Assembly (NCBI GenBank): GCA_036745245.1
Contig: DAIOGN010000160.1
Location: 1 to 6,218, forward strand
Source of the DNA: DAIOGN01 sp036745245
GTDB taxonomy: Bacteria; Zixibacteria; MSB-5A5; JAUVRN01
Length of the DNA: 6,218 nt
Reading direction: 5' to 3'
The notes beneath the pieces are model-generated. The model did not search any database. It was not told the DNA's origin and saw nothing but the letters and a program-made list of their open reading frames with translations. Positions 1 through 6,000 of the stretch are shown in pieces (the first letter of the stretch is position 1; each line of letters opens with the position of its first letter). The translations under genes and the position numbers were made by a program.

Positions 1-791
1 CCGCCGAGGCCAAGGTCTGCGAGTTGGGGGTCCGGGCCGAACCCCTGCTGCGCGAGGCGGCCACCGCCGGTTCCGAATCCCTGCGCGATGCCGCAAGCGG
101 GTTGTTGCGCACGATCGCCTTTCCCGAGTTCCTCGACGTGCTCAATGAGTTCGCCGCGCGGGCGAACCACCAGATCGACCTGGAGGAGGGGGCCTTCCTT
201 CTGGCGCGCATGGAATATCCCACGCTCGACGAGACGCCGTATCGGCGAAGGCTCGACCGGTGGGGAAAGCGCGTGGCTGCCCGGCTGTCGGGCGACGAGT
301 CCCCCACGGTACAGGTCACCGAGCTCAACGAAGTGCTGTTCGAGGAAGTGGGATACAAGGCGTGCCACGACGAGTACTACGATCCCGACAACAGCTTTCT
401 CAATCGCGTCATCGACCGGCGGCAGGGAATTCCGCTCACGATGTCGGTGGCCTACATGCTGGTGGCACGGCGGGCCGGCATTCCGCTTCTCGGGGTGGGC
501 ATGCCGGGACACTTCCTGGTGAAGCACGCCAATTCCCGGCGGGATCTGTTCATCGATCCCTTCAACGGGGGTCAGCTGCTCACGTATCACGACTGCCGGC
601 AGTTCCTCATGAAGTCGGGCTACGGGTTCTGGAAGGGCTATCTCTCGCCCGTCTCCTCGCGCGCCATCCTGGTGCGCATGCTGCGCAATCTGCAGCTGGT
701 GTATTCCGAGCGGCACGAACGCGACCGCGTGGAGCGGGTTTCGCGGGCCCTGAAGATTCTCGCGGCCGGCGACGTGCGCCGCGGAACCTAG
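1..791 (+). CDS. SirB1 / transglutaminase-like (Transglut_core2) family protein, 5'-truncated by window edge
   Basis: The reading frame is open from the first complete codon (position 3) to a TAG at 789-791. The TTG at 24 is probably not the true start, because in-frame codons before it read like protein and the gene most likely begins upstream. The N-terminal visible part is helical (LREAA, DAASGLLRTI) and may be a HEAT-like or linker segment. The core matches the SirB1/Transglut_core2 pattern: GYKACHDEYYDPDNSFLN (about 351-404), then RRQGIPLTMSVAYMLVARR, then PGHFLVKH with His at 510-512, then FIDPFNGG with Asp at 555-557. The end (MLRNLQLVYSERHERDR) is the usual family tail. The GIPLTMS motif has no Cys where a transglutaminase nucleophile would lie, which is common in this family and argues against peptidase activity. 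The cellular role of the family is poorly known. The gene heads an apparent operon with the TPR and acyl-CoA synthetase genes. Its stop codon is formed by the mobile element that begins at 791. Family call is firm; function is open. Confidence 0.85.
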   Translation, partial: AEAKVCELGVRAEPLLREAATAGSESLRDAASGLLRTIAFPEFLDVLNEFAARANHQIDLEEGAFLLARMEYPTLDETPYRRRLDRWGKRVAARLSGDESPTVQVTELNEVLFEEVGYKACHDEYYDPDNSFLNRVIDRRQGIPLTMSVAYMLVARRAGIPLLGVGMPGHFLVKHANSRRDLFIDPFNGGQLLTYHDCRQFLMKSGYGFWKGYLSPVSSRAILVRMLRNLQLVYSERHERDRVERVSRALKILAAGDVRRGT

Positions 792-807
792 TGCCGTGTC
801 CCAGAGA
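791..807 (+). repeat. Left terminal inverted repeat of the MITE-like element
   Basis: GTGCCGTGTCCCAGAGA. It matches the reverse complement of 935-951 except at the fourth base (C here, T in the other copy). The TA at 789-790 precedes it. Together TA and the first G of this repeat make the TAG stop codon of the upstream gene. Confidence 0.85.
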
Positions 808-934
808 TCCCTTGAATTTCTCGTGGTCCTCGCGGAGCCTGACTTCGTTGTGACTCCTCACCGTATCTCACGTATACGCTTCGTCGTCACGCCTCGTCAG
901 ACTCCACGATGCCTCACGAGACGTATGCAAGTTG

Positions 935-951
935 TCTCTGGGACACGACAC
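935..951 (-). repeat. Right terminal inverted repeat of the MITE-like element
   Basis: On the minus strand it reads GTGTCGTGTCCCAGAGA, one mismatch from the left end. The TA at 952-953 follows it on the plus strand, completing the target duplication. Confidence 0.85.
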
Positions 952-954
952 TAA

Positions 955-968
955 GGCCGCACGCGGCC
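955..968 (+). other. Short GC hairpin between the element and the TPR ribosome binding site
   Basis: GGCCG, a CACG loop, then CGGCC: a 5-bp GC-only stem (the inverted repeat extends to 6 bp with a 2-nt centre). Before the element inserted, this stem would have followed directly on the TAA stop of the upstream gene. It lies just before the Shine-Dalgarno of the TPR gene and could affect its access. No T-run follows, so it is not a standard intrinsic terminator. It may be chance in GC-rich DNA. Confidence 0.3.
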
Positions 969-976
969 GGGGGGAG
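969..976 (+). promoter_or_regulatory. Ribosome binding site that decides the TPR gene start
   Basis: GGGGGGAG ends 9 nt before the TTG at 986. This is a strong, well-spaced Shine-Dalgarno and the only good one in the region. It supports TTG 986 over the in-frame TTG at 932, which lies inside the mobile element and has no comparable site. Confidence 0.75.
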
Positions 977-985
977 TCACACCTT

Positions 986-1306
986 TTGCCCACGCTCGAG
1001 CAGCTCGAATCCGCGCTTCGGGATTCGCCGGAAGATCCCATCCTGCATTTCTCTCTGGCGAACGCGCTGCGCGACTCCGGACGATTGCCGGAATCCGCGC
1101 AGCACTACCGACTGGCCACGCGTTACCAGCCCGATTATTCGGCGGCGTGGTTCGAACTGGCGCGCGTGGCCGAGCGGATGGGGGATCTCAACGCGGCCCG
1201 GGAAGCCTACGTTGGGGCCCTGCAAGCCTCCACGGAACGCGGCGACGATCACCTGCTCAAGGCGGCGCGGGTGAGGCTTGCGCGCCTCGAACGGCCGGGC
1301 GGGTGA
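986..1306 (+). CDS. Small tetratricopeptide-repeat (TPR) protein, 106 aa
   Basis: This is a soluble, all-helical protein with no signal peptide or membrane segment. A lead helix (LEQLESALRDSPEDP) is followed by TPR 1, about residues 18-49 (L24, A25, G32, A38, Y41, A44, P49), and TPR 2, about residues 52-82 (W55, L58, A59, G66, A71, Y75, A78). A last helix follows (HLLKAARVRLARLE). It resembles small bacterial TPR proteins of about 100 aa that end in a GD-x-E/R-rich helix. Such proteins are protein-interaction scaffolds, and no enzymatic residues are seen. I chose TTG 986 because GGGGGGAG lies 9 nt upstream and everything further upstream in frame comes from the inserted element or its junction. 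The stop TGA (1304-1306) overlaps the GTG start of the acyl-CoA synthetase in a GTGA junction, so the two are probably translationally coupled. The partner is unknown; a role assisting the synthetase is only a guess from context. Confidence 0.85.
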   Translation: MPTLEQLESALRDSPEDPILHFSLANALRDSGRLPESAQHYRLATRYQPDYSAAWFELARVAERMGDLNAAREAYVGALQASTERGDDHLLKAARVRLARLERPGG

Positions 1307-3477
1307 GCCCGCAAACGATCGACCTCAAAGCAGCCGCCGGGCCGGCCGCGTTCGACCTCTCGCTCGATGCCATTTTCCGGCCGCGCTCGATTGCAGTCAT
1401 CGGCGCCACGCCACGCGCGGGCACGATCGGCCGCCAGATTCTCCATAATCTTTCGCAGTACGAATTCACCGGCCCCCTCTTCCCGGTGAACCCCAATCAC
1501 TCGGTGGTGCACAGCTTCAAGTGCTACGCCGACGTGCGTGACATCCCCGATCCGGTGGACCTGGCCTTCATCATCGTGCCGCGGCACGTGGTCGTGCCCA
1601 CCCTGGAGGCCTGCGCCCGCAAGGGCGTGCGGGGCGTCGTGGTGATCACCTCCGGATTCAAGGAGGTGGGCGGCGAAGGCGCGCGTCTCGAGGCCGAACT
1701 CCTGGACACCGTCCGGAGCTCCGGGTTGCGCATGATCGGACCCAACAGCTTCGGCATCGTCAATACGGAGCCGGCGTTTCGGCTCAACGGCACGTTCGGA
1801 AAACCCTCTCCGCTGCCCGGTCGCATCGCCCTCGTATCGCAGAGCGGTGCCCTGGGCGAAACGATTCTGGTGCACGCGGAAGAACTGGGCGTCGGGTTCT
1901 CGATGTTCGCTTCCATCGGGAACAAGACCGACCTGTCCGGCACCGACCTGTTGCAGTACTGGGGGCGGGATCCGCACACCGACGTCATTCTGATGTACCT
2001 GGAGAACTTCGGAGACCCGCGGCGCTTCACGCGCGTGGCACGCGAGGTGTCGCGCACGAAGCCCGTGATCGTGGTGAAAGCCGGGCGCACGGCCGCGGGG
2101 GCGAAGGCGGCGCGGTCCCACACGGGCGCACTCGCGGGCCGCGACGTGTCGGTGGATGCGCTCTTCGCGCAAACCGGCGTGATCCGCGTGTCGTCGATCC
2201 AGGACATGTTCGACGTGGCTCTGGGATTCGTGTCGGGACAGGTGCCGAAGGGTCCGCGCGTGTGCGTGGTCACCAATGCGGGCGGGCCGGGCATTCTTGC
2301 CACCGACGCGCTCGTGGCCGGCGGGCTCGAAATGGCCACCCTGGCGGACGAGACGAAAGTCGCATTGCGCAAAGAGCTGCCGGAACAGGCGTCTGTGGAA
2401 AATCCCGTGGATCTCATCGCCTCTGCCGACGCCTCACGCTACGCCGCGGCGCTCGATCTCGTGGCCTCCGATCCCGCGGTCGACGCCGTCGTCACGATCT
2501 TTGTACCGCCGCTCATGGTGGATGCCGAGGCTGTGGGAGGACGTCTGATCGAAACCGCCTCGCGGCACAGCAAGCCGATGCTGAATTGCCTCATGGGGGA
2601 GCGCCACGGAGCCGACTGGATCCGGAAGATCAAACGGGCGGGACTGCCGGTGTACGCGTATCCGGAGAGCATCGCGCTCACGCTGTCCGCCATGGAACGC
2701 TGGCGTGCGTGGCGAGCCCGACCGGAAGGTCGCACACCGACGTTCGATGTCGACGTCGCGACCGCTGCCCAACTCGTGCGGAGCGCCGGACGAGAGGCTC
2801 TCGTGGGAGCTCGTGCCATGCAGTTTCTCGAGTGCTATGGCATTCCCACCGTGCCCACGGGAGGTGCAAAGTCGGCGCAGGAGGCCGTGAAGCAGGCGCG
2901 CTCCTGCGGCTACCCGGTGGCACTGAAGCTTTTGTCACCCGACGCGATCCACAAGTCGGACGTCGGTGGGGTGCGACTGGATCTGCGCACCGATTCCGAC
3001 GTGGAATCCGCCTTTGCCGAAATCGAGGCGGGACTGGCCCGCCACAATCCGAACGCGCGATTCGACGGCGTGTGTGTGCAGGCCATGGCCGCGGGAGGCA
3101 CCGAGCTGGTGGTGGGGCTCACCACCGATCCGCAGTTCGGCCCGCTTGTGATGTTCGGGCTGGGCGGTGTGTTCGTGGAGATCCTGAAGGATGTGGTGTT
3201 TCGCGTGCACCCGCTCTCCGATCGCGACGCGCTCGAAATGATCACGCAGATCCACGGCTATCCACTTCTGCAGGGGGCGCGGGGCCGGCCCGTGATCGAC
3301 CCGGCGTTAGTGGCCGACGTGATCCTGCGCGTATCGCAGATGGCCAGCGATCTGCCCGAGATCGATCAGATCGACATCAACCCGCTGGTGGCGGGCGCGG
3401 ATCGCTTCAAACTCGCCGCGGTCGATGCACGCATCATCCCGCAAGCGGCTGTCACAGAGATGCCGCCGGGGACTTGA
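1303..3477 (+). CDS. ADP-forming acetate/acyl-CoA ligase (NDP-forming acyl-CoA synthetase), fused alpha-beta form, 724 aa
   Basis: The family catalyses acyl-CoA + ADP (or GDP) + Pi to acid + CoA + ATP in the cytoplasm, giving substrate-level phosphorylation, or the reverse activation of an acid. Domain order: CoA-binding Rossmann domain, about residues 22-155 (SIAVIGATPRAGTIG; GPNSFGIVN); succinyl-CoA-ligase-like domain with SQSGALGE (S179-Q180-S181-G182), SIGNKTDLSGTDLL and the loop SHTGALAG, whose His273 is the expected phosphohistidine; a third flavodoxin-like domain with NAGGPGILATDAL; and a C-terminal ATP-grasp, about 490-720. In the ATP-grasp, GYPVALKLLSPDAIHKSDVGG holds Lys542 and the second His (His550), GLGGVFVEILKDV is the glycine-rich stretch, and QIDINPL gives Asp691 and Asn693. 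All key residues are present. There is no GNAT domain, so it is not a Pat-type lysine acetyltransferase. The GTG start at 1303 overlaps the TPR stop (GTGA); the open frame extends upstream to 1147, but that would overlap the TPR gene by 160 nt. The acyl substrate cannot be told from sequence. Confidence 0.95.
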   Translation: MSPQTIDLKAAAGPAAFDLSLDAIFRPRSIAVIGATPRAGTIGRQILHNLSQYEFTGPLFPVNPNHSVVHSFKCYADVRDIPDPVDLAFIIVPRHVVVPTLEACARKGVRGVVVITSGFKEVGGEGARLEAELLDTVRSSGLRMIGPNSFGIVNTEPAFRLNGTFGKPSPLPGRIALVSQSGALGETILVHAEELGVGFSMFASIGNKTDLSGTDLLQYWGRDPHTDVILMYLENFGDPRRFTRVAREVSRTKPVIVVKAGRTAAGAKAARSHTGALAGRDVSVDALFAQTGVIRVSSIQDMFDVALGFVSGQVPKGPRVCVVTNAGGPGILATDALVAGGLEMATLADETKVALRKELPEQASVENPVDLIASADASRYAAALDLVASDPAVDAVVTIFVPPLMVDAEAVGGRLIETASRHSKPMLNCLMGERHGADWIRKIKRAGLPVYAYPESIALTLSAMERWRAWRARPEGRTPTFDVDVATAAQLVRSAGREALVGARAMQFLECYGIPTVPTGGAKSAQEAVKQARSCGYPVALKLLSPDAIHKSDVGGVRLDLRTDSDVESAFAEIEAGLARHNPNARFDGVCVQAMAAGGTELVVGLTTDPQFGPLVMFGLGGVFVEILKDVVFRVHPLSDRDALEMITQIHGYPLLQGARGRPVIDPALVADVILRVSQMASDLPEIDQIDINPLVAGADRFKLAAVDARIIPQAAVTEMPPGT

Positions 3478-3484
3478 GGCCTCA
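3475..3484. other. Convergent stop-codon palindrome between synthetase and phosphoglycerate mutase
   Basis: TGAGGCCTCA is a perfect 10-bp palindrome. Its first three bases are the TGA of the plus-strand synthetase and its last three are the TGA of the minus-strand mutase, with only GGCC (3478-3481) between the genes. No hairpin plus T-run lies between or just beyond the stops, so transcripts probably overlap into the opposite gene. Confidence 0.9.
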
Positions 3485-4696
3485 GGCTCCGTACTTTGTC
3501 AAGCGGCCCGCGTGGGCAAGCAACAGGGACATGAGGTGTGACATGGGCCGGTGACCGAGCGTGCCGGCCCGGCACGCGCCCTCGCCAAAATGAGATCGTC
3601 CGTCGGGGCGCGCGGTGGCCGGAGCGTGCACCACGGCGGGCACCGGGTGCCACGAATGCTGCTTCATCCGCGCGGGCGTGGAGTGATCCCCCGTGACGGC
3701 CAGGACGTCCGGACCGAGCTCCAGAAGCCGGGGCACGATGGAGTCGAAGTCTTCGATGGCCGCAACTTTGCGATCGAAGTCGCCATCTTCCCCCGCCTTG
3801 TCCGTGTCCTTGAAGTGCAGGAAGTAGAAATCGCCCTCCTGCCAGCTCTCCCGAATCAGGCGACAGGCATCGTCAAGGTCCTGGTAGGCGTCCTGCACCC
3901 GCATCCCGAGCAGCCGTGCCACGCCGCGGTACATCGGATACTTGGCCACCGCCTGCGACCGGAGACCGTAGCGGCTGTCGAAGGACGGCCAGTCCGGCAG
4001 GCTTGCAAACCCCCGGAGGAGGACGCCGTTCGCCGGGTGATCGGAGGCGAGCAGGCGTTCGGCCGACTTCAAGATCTGATTGAACCGCTGTGCGGAAGCT
4101 GTTGCCGCAGGGGTCGGGGTGAGTGGCGCCACTTCGAGGGGCGGCTTTCCGAGGACCTGCGGGTCAGAGTCGGAGAGCTCGCCTGACAGTCCCTGGCCAC
4201 GGGCCACCAGGAGTCCGCGGTGCTCCGCCTCGGTTTCCCAGAACAGCCGCACGTCTCCGGGCGTCGTGACCGTTCGCAATTTGGCCACGAGTTTCTTATT
4301 CGTGTCGGTGGGAATGCGGCCCGCCCGCCGATCCGTGATCCTGCCGTCTGAGAGCGTGCAGAAGTTGAAGCGCGCGGCCACGTCACCCGCCTGGAGCGGG
4401 AAGTCGATGCCCAGGGCGGAGAGCACGCCGCGACCCACCGTGTAACGCTCGGGACTGTAGCCGAAGAGCGCCAGATGTCCCGGTCCCGAGCCGGGTGTGA
4501 CCCCTGCCGCCACCGGATCGAACAGTCCCACCGAGGAGGCGGGCAGAATGCGATCCAGCTCGGGAGTGTGCGCGGCTTCGAGTGGTGTTTCCTTCCGCCC
4601 GGGCCCCGGCAAGTCGCCGAGCCCGTCGAGGACGCACAGGACGATCTTCGAATCGTTGCCCACCACAAGCGAGTCGGGGAACAGGTCGCGCTCCAT
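3482..4696 (-). CDS. apgM: Cofactor-independent phosphoglycerate mutase, ApgM-type, 404 aa
   Basis: It interconverts 3-phosphoglycerate and 2-phosphoglycerate without 2,3-bisphosphoglycerate, in cytoplasmic glycolysis/gluconeogenesis. It belongs to the alkaline phosphatase superfamily, ApgM branch (usually about 400 aa). Visible motifs: metal site VLDGLGDLP (Asp24); TPGSGPGHLALFGY with candidate phospho-Ser70 and His74; GRGVLSALGIDFPL and VAARFNFCTL; HFKDTDKAGEDGDF (His294, Asp297, Asp299); VTGDHSTP (Asp337, His338); HSWHPVP; HFGEGACRAG (His369). In the third motif a Glu stands where archaeal and GpmI-type enzymes have a metal-binding His (GHDG). I recall this as usual in the bacterial ApgM-like branch, but cannot check. 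I chose ATG 4696: the product then begins MERDLFPDSLVVGNDSKIVL, codons become GC3-rich only after it, and GGAGAG (4711-4716) lies upstream, though 14 nt away. An in-frame GTG at 4744 would add 16 less typical residues. The gene is convergent with the synthetase and divergent from the cyclase. A related predicted homoserine kinase branch exists, but the GSGPGHLALFGY and GED motifs favour the mutase. Confidence 0.9.
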   Translation of the reverse strand: MERDLFPDSLVVGNDSKIVLCVLDGLGDLPGPGRKETPLEAAHTPELDRILPASSVGLFDPVAAGVTPGSGPGHLALFGYSPERYTVGRGVLSALGIDFPLQAGDVAARFNFCTLSDGRITDRRAGRIPTDTNKKLVAKLRTVTTPGDVRLFWETEAEHRGLLVARGQGLSGELSDSDPQVLGKPPLEVAPLTPTPAATASAQRFNQILKSAERLLASDHPANGVLLRGFASLPDWPSFDSRYGLRSQAVAKYPMYRGVARLLGMRVQDAYQDLDDACRLIRESWQEGDFYFLHFKDTDKAGEDGDFDRKVAAIEDFDSIVPRLLELGPDVLAVTGDHSTPARMKQHSWHPVPAVVHAPATARPDGRSHFGEGACRAGTLGHRPMSHLMSLLLAHAGRLTKYGA

Positions 4697-4775
4697 GGCG
4701 GGCGTAAAGACTCTCCGCGCCTCTTGCAAGGCAAGGCGTTTCACGGATCGGAGGTCGTCCTACACCCGAGATTAG

Positions 4776-4791
4776 TCGCACGGTTCGCACG
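4776..4791. promoter_or_regulatory. 7-bp direct repeat in the divergent promoter region
   Basis: TCGCACG occurs at 4776-4782 and again at 4785-4791, a 9-nt period. It lies next to the AT-rich -10 island, at the expected transcription start of the mutase and just upstream of the cyclase promoter region. It could be an operator, but repeats this short also arise by chance. Confidence 0.25.
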
Positions 4792-4797
4792 AGGCGT

Positions 4798-4803
4798 ATT
4801 ATA
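4798..4803 (-). promoter_or_regulatory. Candidate -10 box (TATAAT) for the phosphoglycerate mutase; AT island shared with the cyclase
   Basis: On the minus strand 4803-4798 reads a perfect TATAAT, in an otherwise GC-rich region. A start near 4791 would give a leader of about 95 nt to ATG 4696. No good -35 is seen 16-18 nt upstream (GACGCC region), so the promoter is tentative. On the plus strand the same island reads TATTAT (4797-4802) or TATATT (4800-4805) and could serve the cyclase. It abuts an 8-bp palindrome, TTGCGCAA (4804-4811). The region 4697-4842 holds no other gene that I can support. Confidence 0.4.
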
Positions 4804-4842
4804 TTGCGCAACACCCGCATGGCGTCCTGGGTGGCCCGAGTC

Positions 4843-6000
4843 ATGACCGACCTTCACGCCGCATTTGAGCCCGAATCGCCCTCCTTGTCGGGAGGGGAAG
4901 CCTGGACCGTCGCCGGGCTCATCCGACTGCAGCGCCATCTCTCGAGTCTCTCGGCCGAGGCCCATCTCTTGTCCGCCGATGCGCAGATCTCCCTCAAGGA
5001 AATCTCCAGGGTGCTTCACGACGCCTTGTCCATGGACCTCCTTGGATCCCGGATCGACACGTCGAAGTCGGCCTGGCCCCCGGGTGCGCTCAGCGTGCTC
5101 TGGTCCGGCGGCGACGCCAAATCTATCGAGTCCCTGTTGAGCGGACTCGCGTCAGATCACGGCTGGCCGCGGCTCACGATGGTGCCCGACCTGAAGTCGG
5201 CACTGGGTCAGCTGGAACGCCAGACGCACGACCTCTGGGTGGTGTCTCTTTCGTCCGATGGCGATCTCGATTTGCTCAACGGACCTCTGGCGTCGCTCGC
5301 ACACCCGCCTGTGGTCGTGGTGGTGCCACGAACGATCGAACCTCAAGCCGCGGCGGGTTGGCCTGGAGGGCTCGTGGACGTCGTGCTTGAGCGTGAGCTC
5401 ACCCCCGAGCGCCTGCGGGATCTGGCCGGGCGGGCGCTCGCCCGCAGGCGATTGCTCCTCGACCTCTCCGAGACGCAGAAGCGGCTCGAGGAACTGGTGC
5501 ACCGTGATCCGCTCACCGGGCTGTACAATCGCCGTTACTTCGAGGGCCGCCTGGCCACCGAGTTTGCCCGGGCTGCACGCTTTGGCGAGGAATTCTCGCT
5601 TGTTCTGATCGACGTGGACCACTTCAAGGCGGTCAATGACACGCACGGTCATGCGGCCGGAGACGTCGTGCTGATCAAGATGGCCGAGCTGCTTCGGGCG
5701 GGCGTGCGTTCCATCGACCTGTTGGCACGCGTGGGCGGGGAAGAGTTTGCGCTGCTTCTGCCGAACACCGGACCGGAAGGCGCGCGCGGGCTGGTGGAAC
5801 GCGTGGCCGAGCGCGTTCGCCGCGAACCCCTGGGATCCGCCTCGCGTCCCATCCAGGTCACGCTCTCCGCAGGCATTGCCACCTGTTCGAAATCGGACTG
5901 TGCCCGGCCGGCGCTGCTCTACGAGAATGCCGACGCCGCACTGTACCTGGCCAAACGGCGGGGCCGCGATCGCGTCGAAGTGTTCACGCCGGCTCCCTGA
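4843..6000 (+). CDS. Diguanylate cyclase (GGDEF) with N-terminal receiver-like domain, 385 aa
   Basis: It makes cyclic di-GMP from two GTP. It has no signal peptide or membrane segment, so it is cytoplasmic. Residues 1-80 are helical and unrecognised. Residues about 82-195 look like a receiver fold: strand LSVLW at 83-87, strand DLWVVSLS around 130-137, strand PPVVVVVP, strand DVVLERELTPERL at 179-191. The usual residues are missing: Ser135 replaces the phospho-Asp, S88-G89-G90 the acidic pair, and Arg184 or Glu183 the Lys. A signalling helix (LLLDLSETQKRLEEL) leads into the GGDEF domain: RDPLTGLYNRRYF, LIDVDHFKAVND (Asp257, Asp259, Asn265, Asp266), GGEEF active site at 298-302 and NADAALYLAKRRGRDRV. 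An RxxD inhibitory site (Arg289-Asp292) lies exactly 5 residues before GGEEF, so product inhibition is likely. ATG 4843 is preferred: GGGTGG lies 8 nt upstream, and the -10 island at 4797-4805 leaves no leader for TTG 4804 and about 10 nt for ATG 4819. It converges on the RNase gene with 28 nt between. Confidence 0.93.
   Translation: MTDLHAAFEPESPSLSGGEAWTVAGLIRLQRHLSSLSAEAHLLSADAQISLKEISRVLHDALSMDLLGSRIDTSKSAWPPGALSVLWSGGDAKSIESLLSGLASDHGWPRLTMVPDLKSALGQLERQTHDLWVVSLSSDGDLDLLNGPLASLAHPPVVVVVPRTIEPQAAAGWPGGLVDVVLERELTPERLRDLAGRALARRRLLLDLSETQKRLEELVHRDPLTGLYNRRYFEGRLATEFARAARFGEEFSLVLIDVDHFKAVNDTHGHAAGDVVLIKMAELLRAGVRSIDLLARVGGEEFALLLPNTGPEGARGLVERVAERVRREPLGSASRPIQVTLSAGIATCSKSDCARPALLYENADAALYLAKRRGRDRVEVFTPAP

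Larger units (their letters stand above)
791..951. mobile_element. 161-bp palindromic MITE-like element with TA target duplication (IS630/Tc1-mariner type ends)
   Basis: The two ends are inverted copies: 791-807 pairs with 935-951 at 16 of 17 positions (only 794/948 differ), and TA flanks both sides (789-790 and 952-953). TA duplication is the target signature of IS630/Tc1-mariner elements. Beyond the ends, the arms stay related over nearly the whole length. Shared blocks, comparing the left arm with the reverse complement of the right, include CTTG, TCTCGTG, GGAG[C/T]CTGAC and GTGAC, ending in CGTAT (862-866) against ATACG (874-878) around a centre near 870. G+C is 91/161 (56.5%), visibly below the neighbouring genes. 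There is no room for a transposase, so it would be non-autonomous. Precise removal, leaving one TA, restores TAA as the stop of the upstream gene. A transcribed copy should fold as a long imperfect hairpin between two genes of one operon. The element boundaries are seen directly; the transposase family is inferred. Confidence 0.8.

Noticed and set aside
791..951. Reading the 791-951 inverted repeat as a plain transcription terminator
   Set aside because: The arms are about 80 nt each with no T-run, and exact TA flanks with 17-bp terminal repeats fit a mobile element better.
1147..1302. Upstream extension of the synthetase frame to 1147
   Set aside because: It would overlap the TPR gene by 160 nt and reads as non-protein-like Gly/Arg-rich sequence. 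GTG 1303 with a GTGA overlap is far more usual.
1249..2172. Long minus-strand open frame (307 codons) opposite the acyl-CoA synthetase
   Set aside because: It is antisense to a gene with a clear domain pattern, its translation is rich in Arg/His/Pro/Gly with no recognisable motif, and long shadow frames are expected in GC-rich DNA.
1303..3477. Protein lysine acetyltransferase (Pat) fusion
   Set aside because: These carry a GNAT domain beside the NDP-forming synthetase domains; the 724-aa product has none and ends soon after the ATP-grasp QIDINPL motif.
2262..3554. 430-codon plus-strand frame overlapping the synthetase
   Set aside because: The translation is Arg/Gly-rich low-complexity with no domain, out of frame with the ATP-grasp coding sequence. 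It is a shadow.
3551..4186. 211-codon plus-strand frame opposite the mutase
   Set aside because: It lies entirely antisense to the ApgM-type gene, which has conserved motifs throughout; no independent support.
4697..4744. 16-codon N-terminal extension of the mutase from GTG 4744
   Set aside because: The codons there (AAA, CTT, CAA, AGA, TTT) lack the GC3 bias of the gene. I kept it as an alternative start only.
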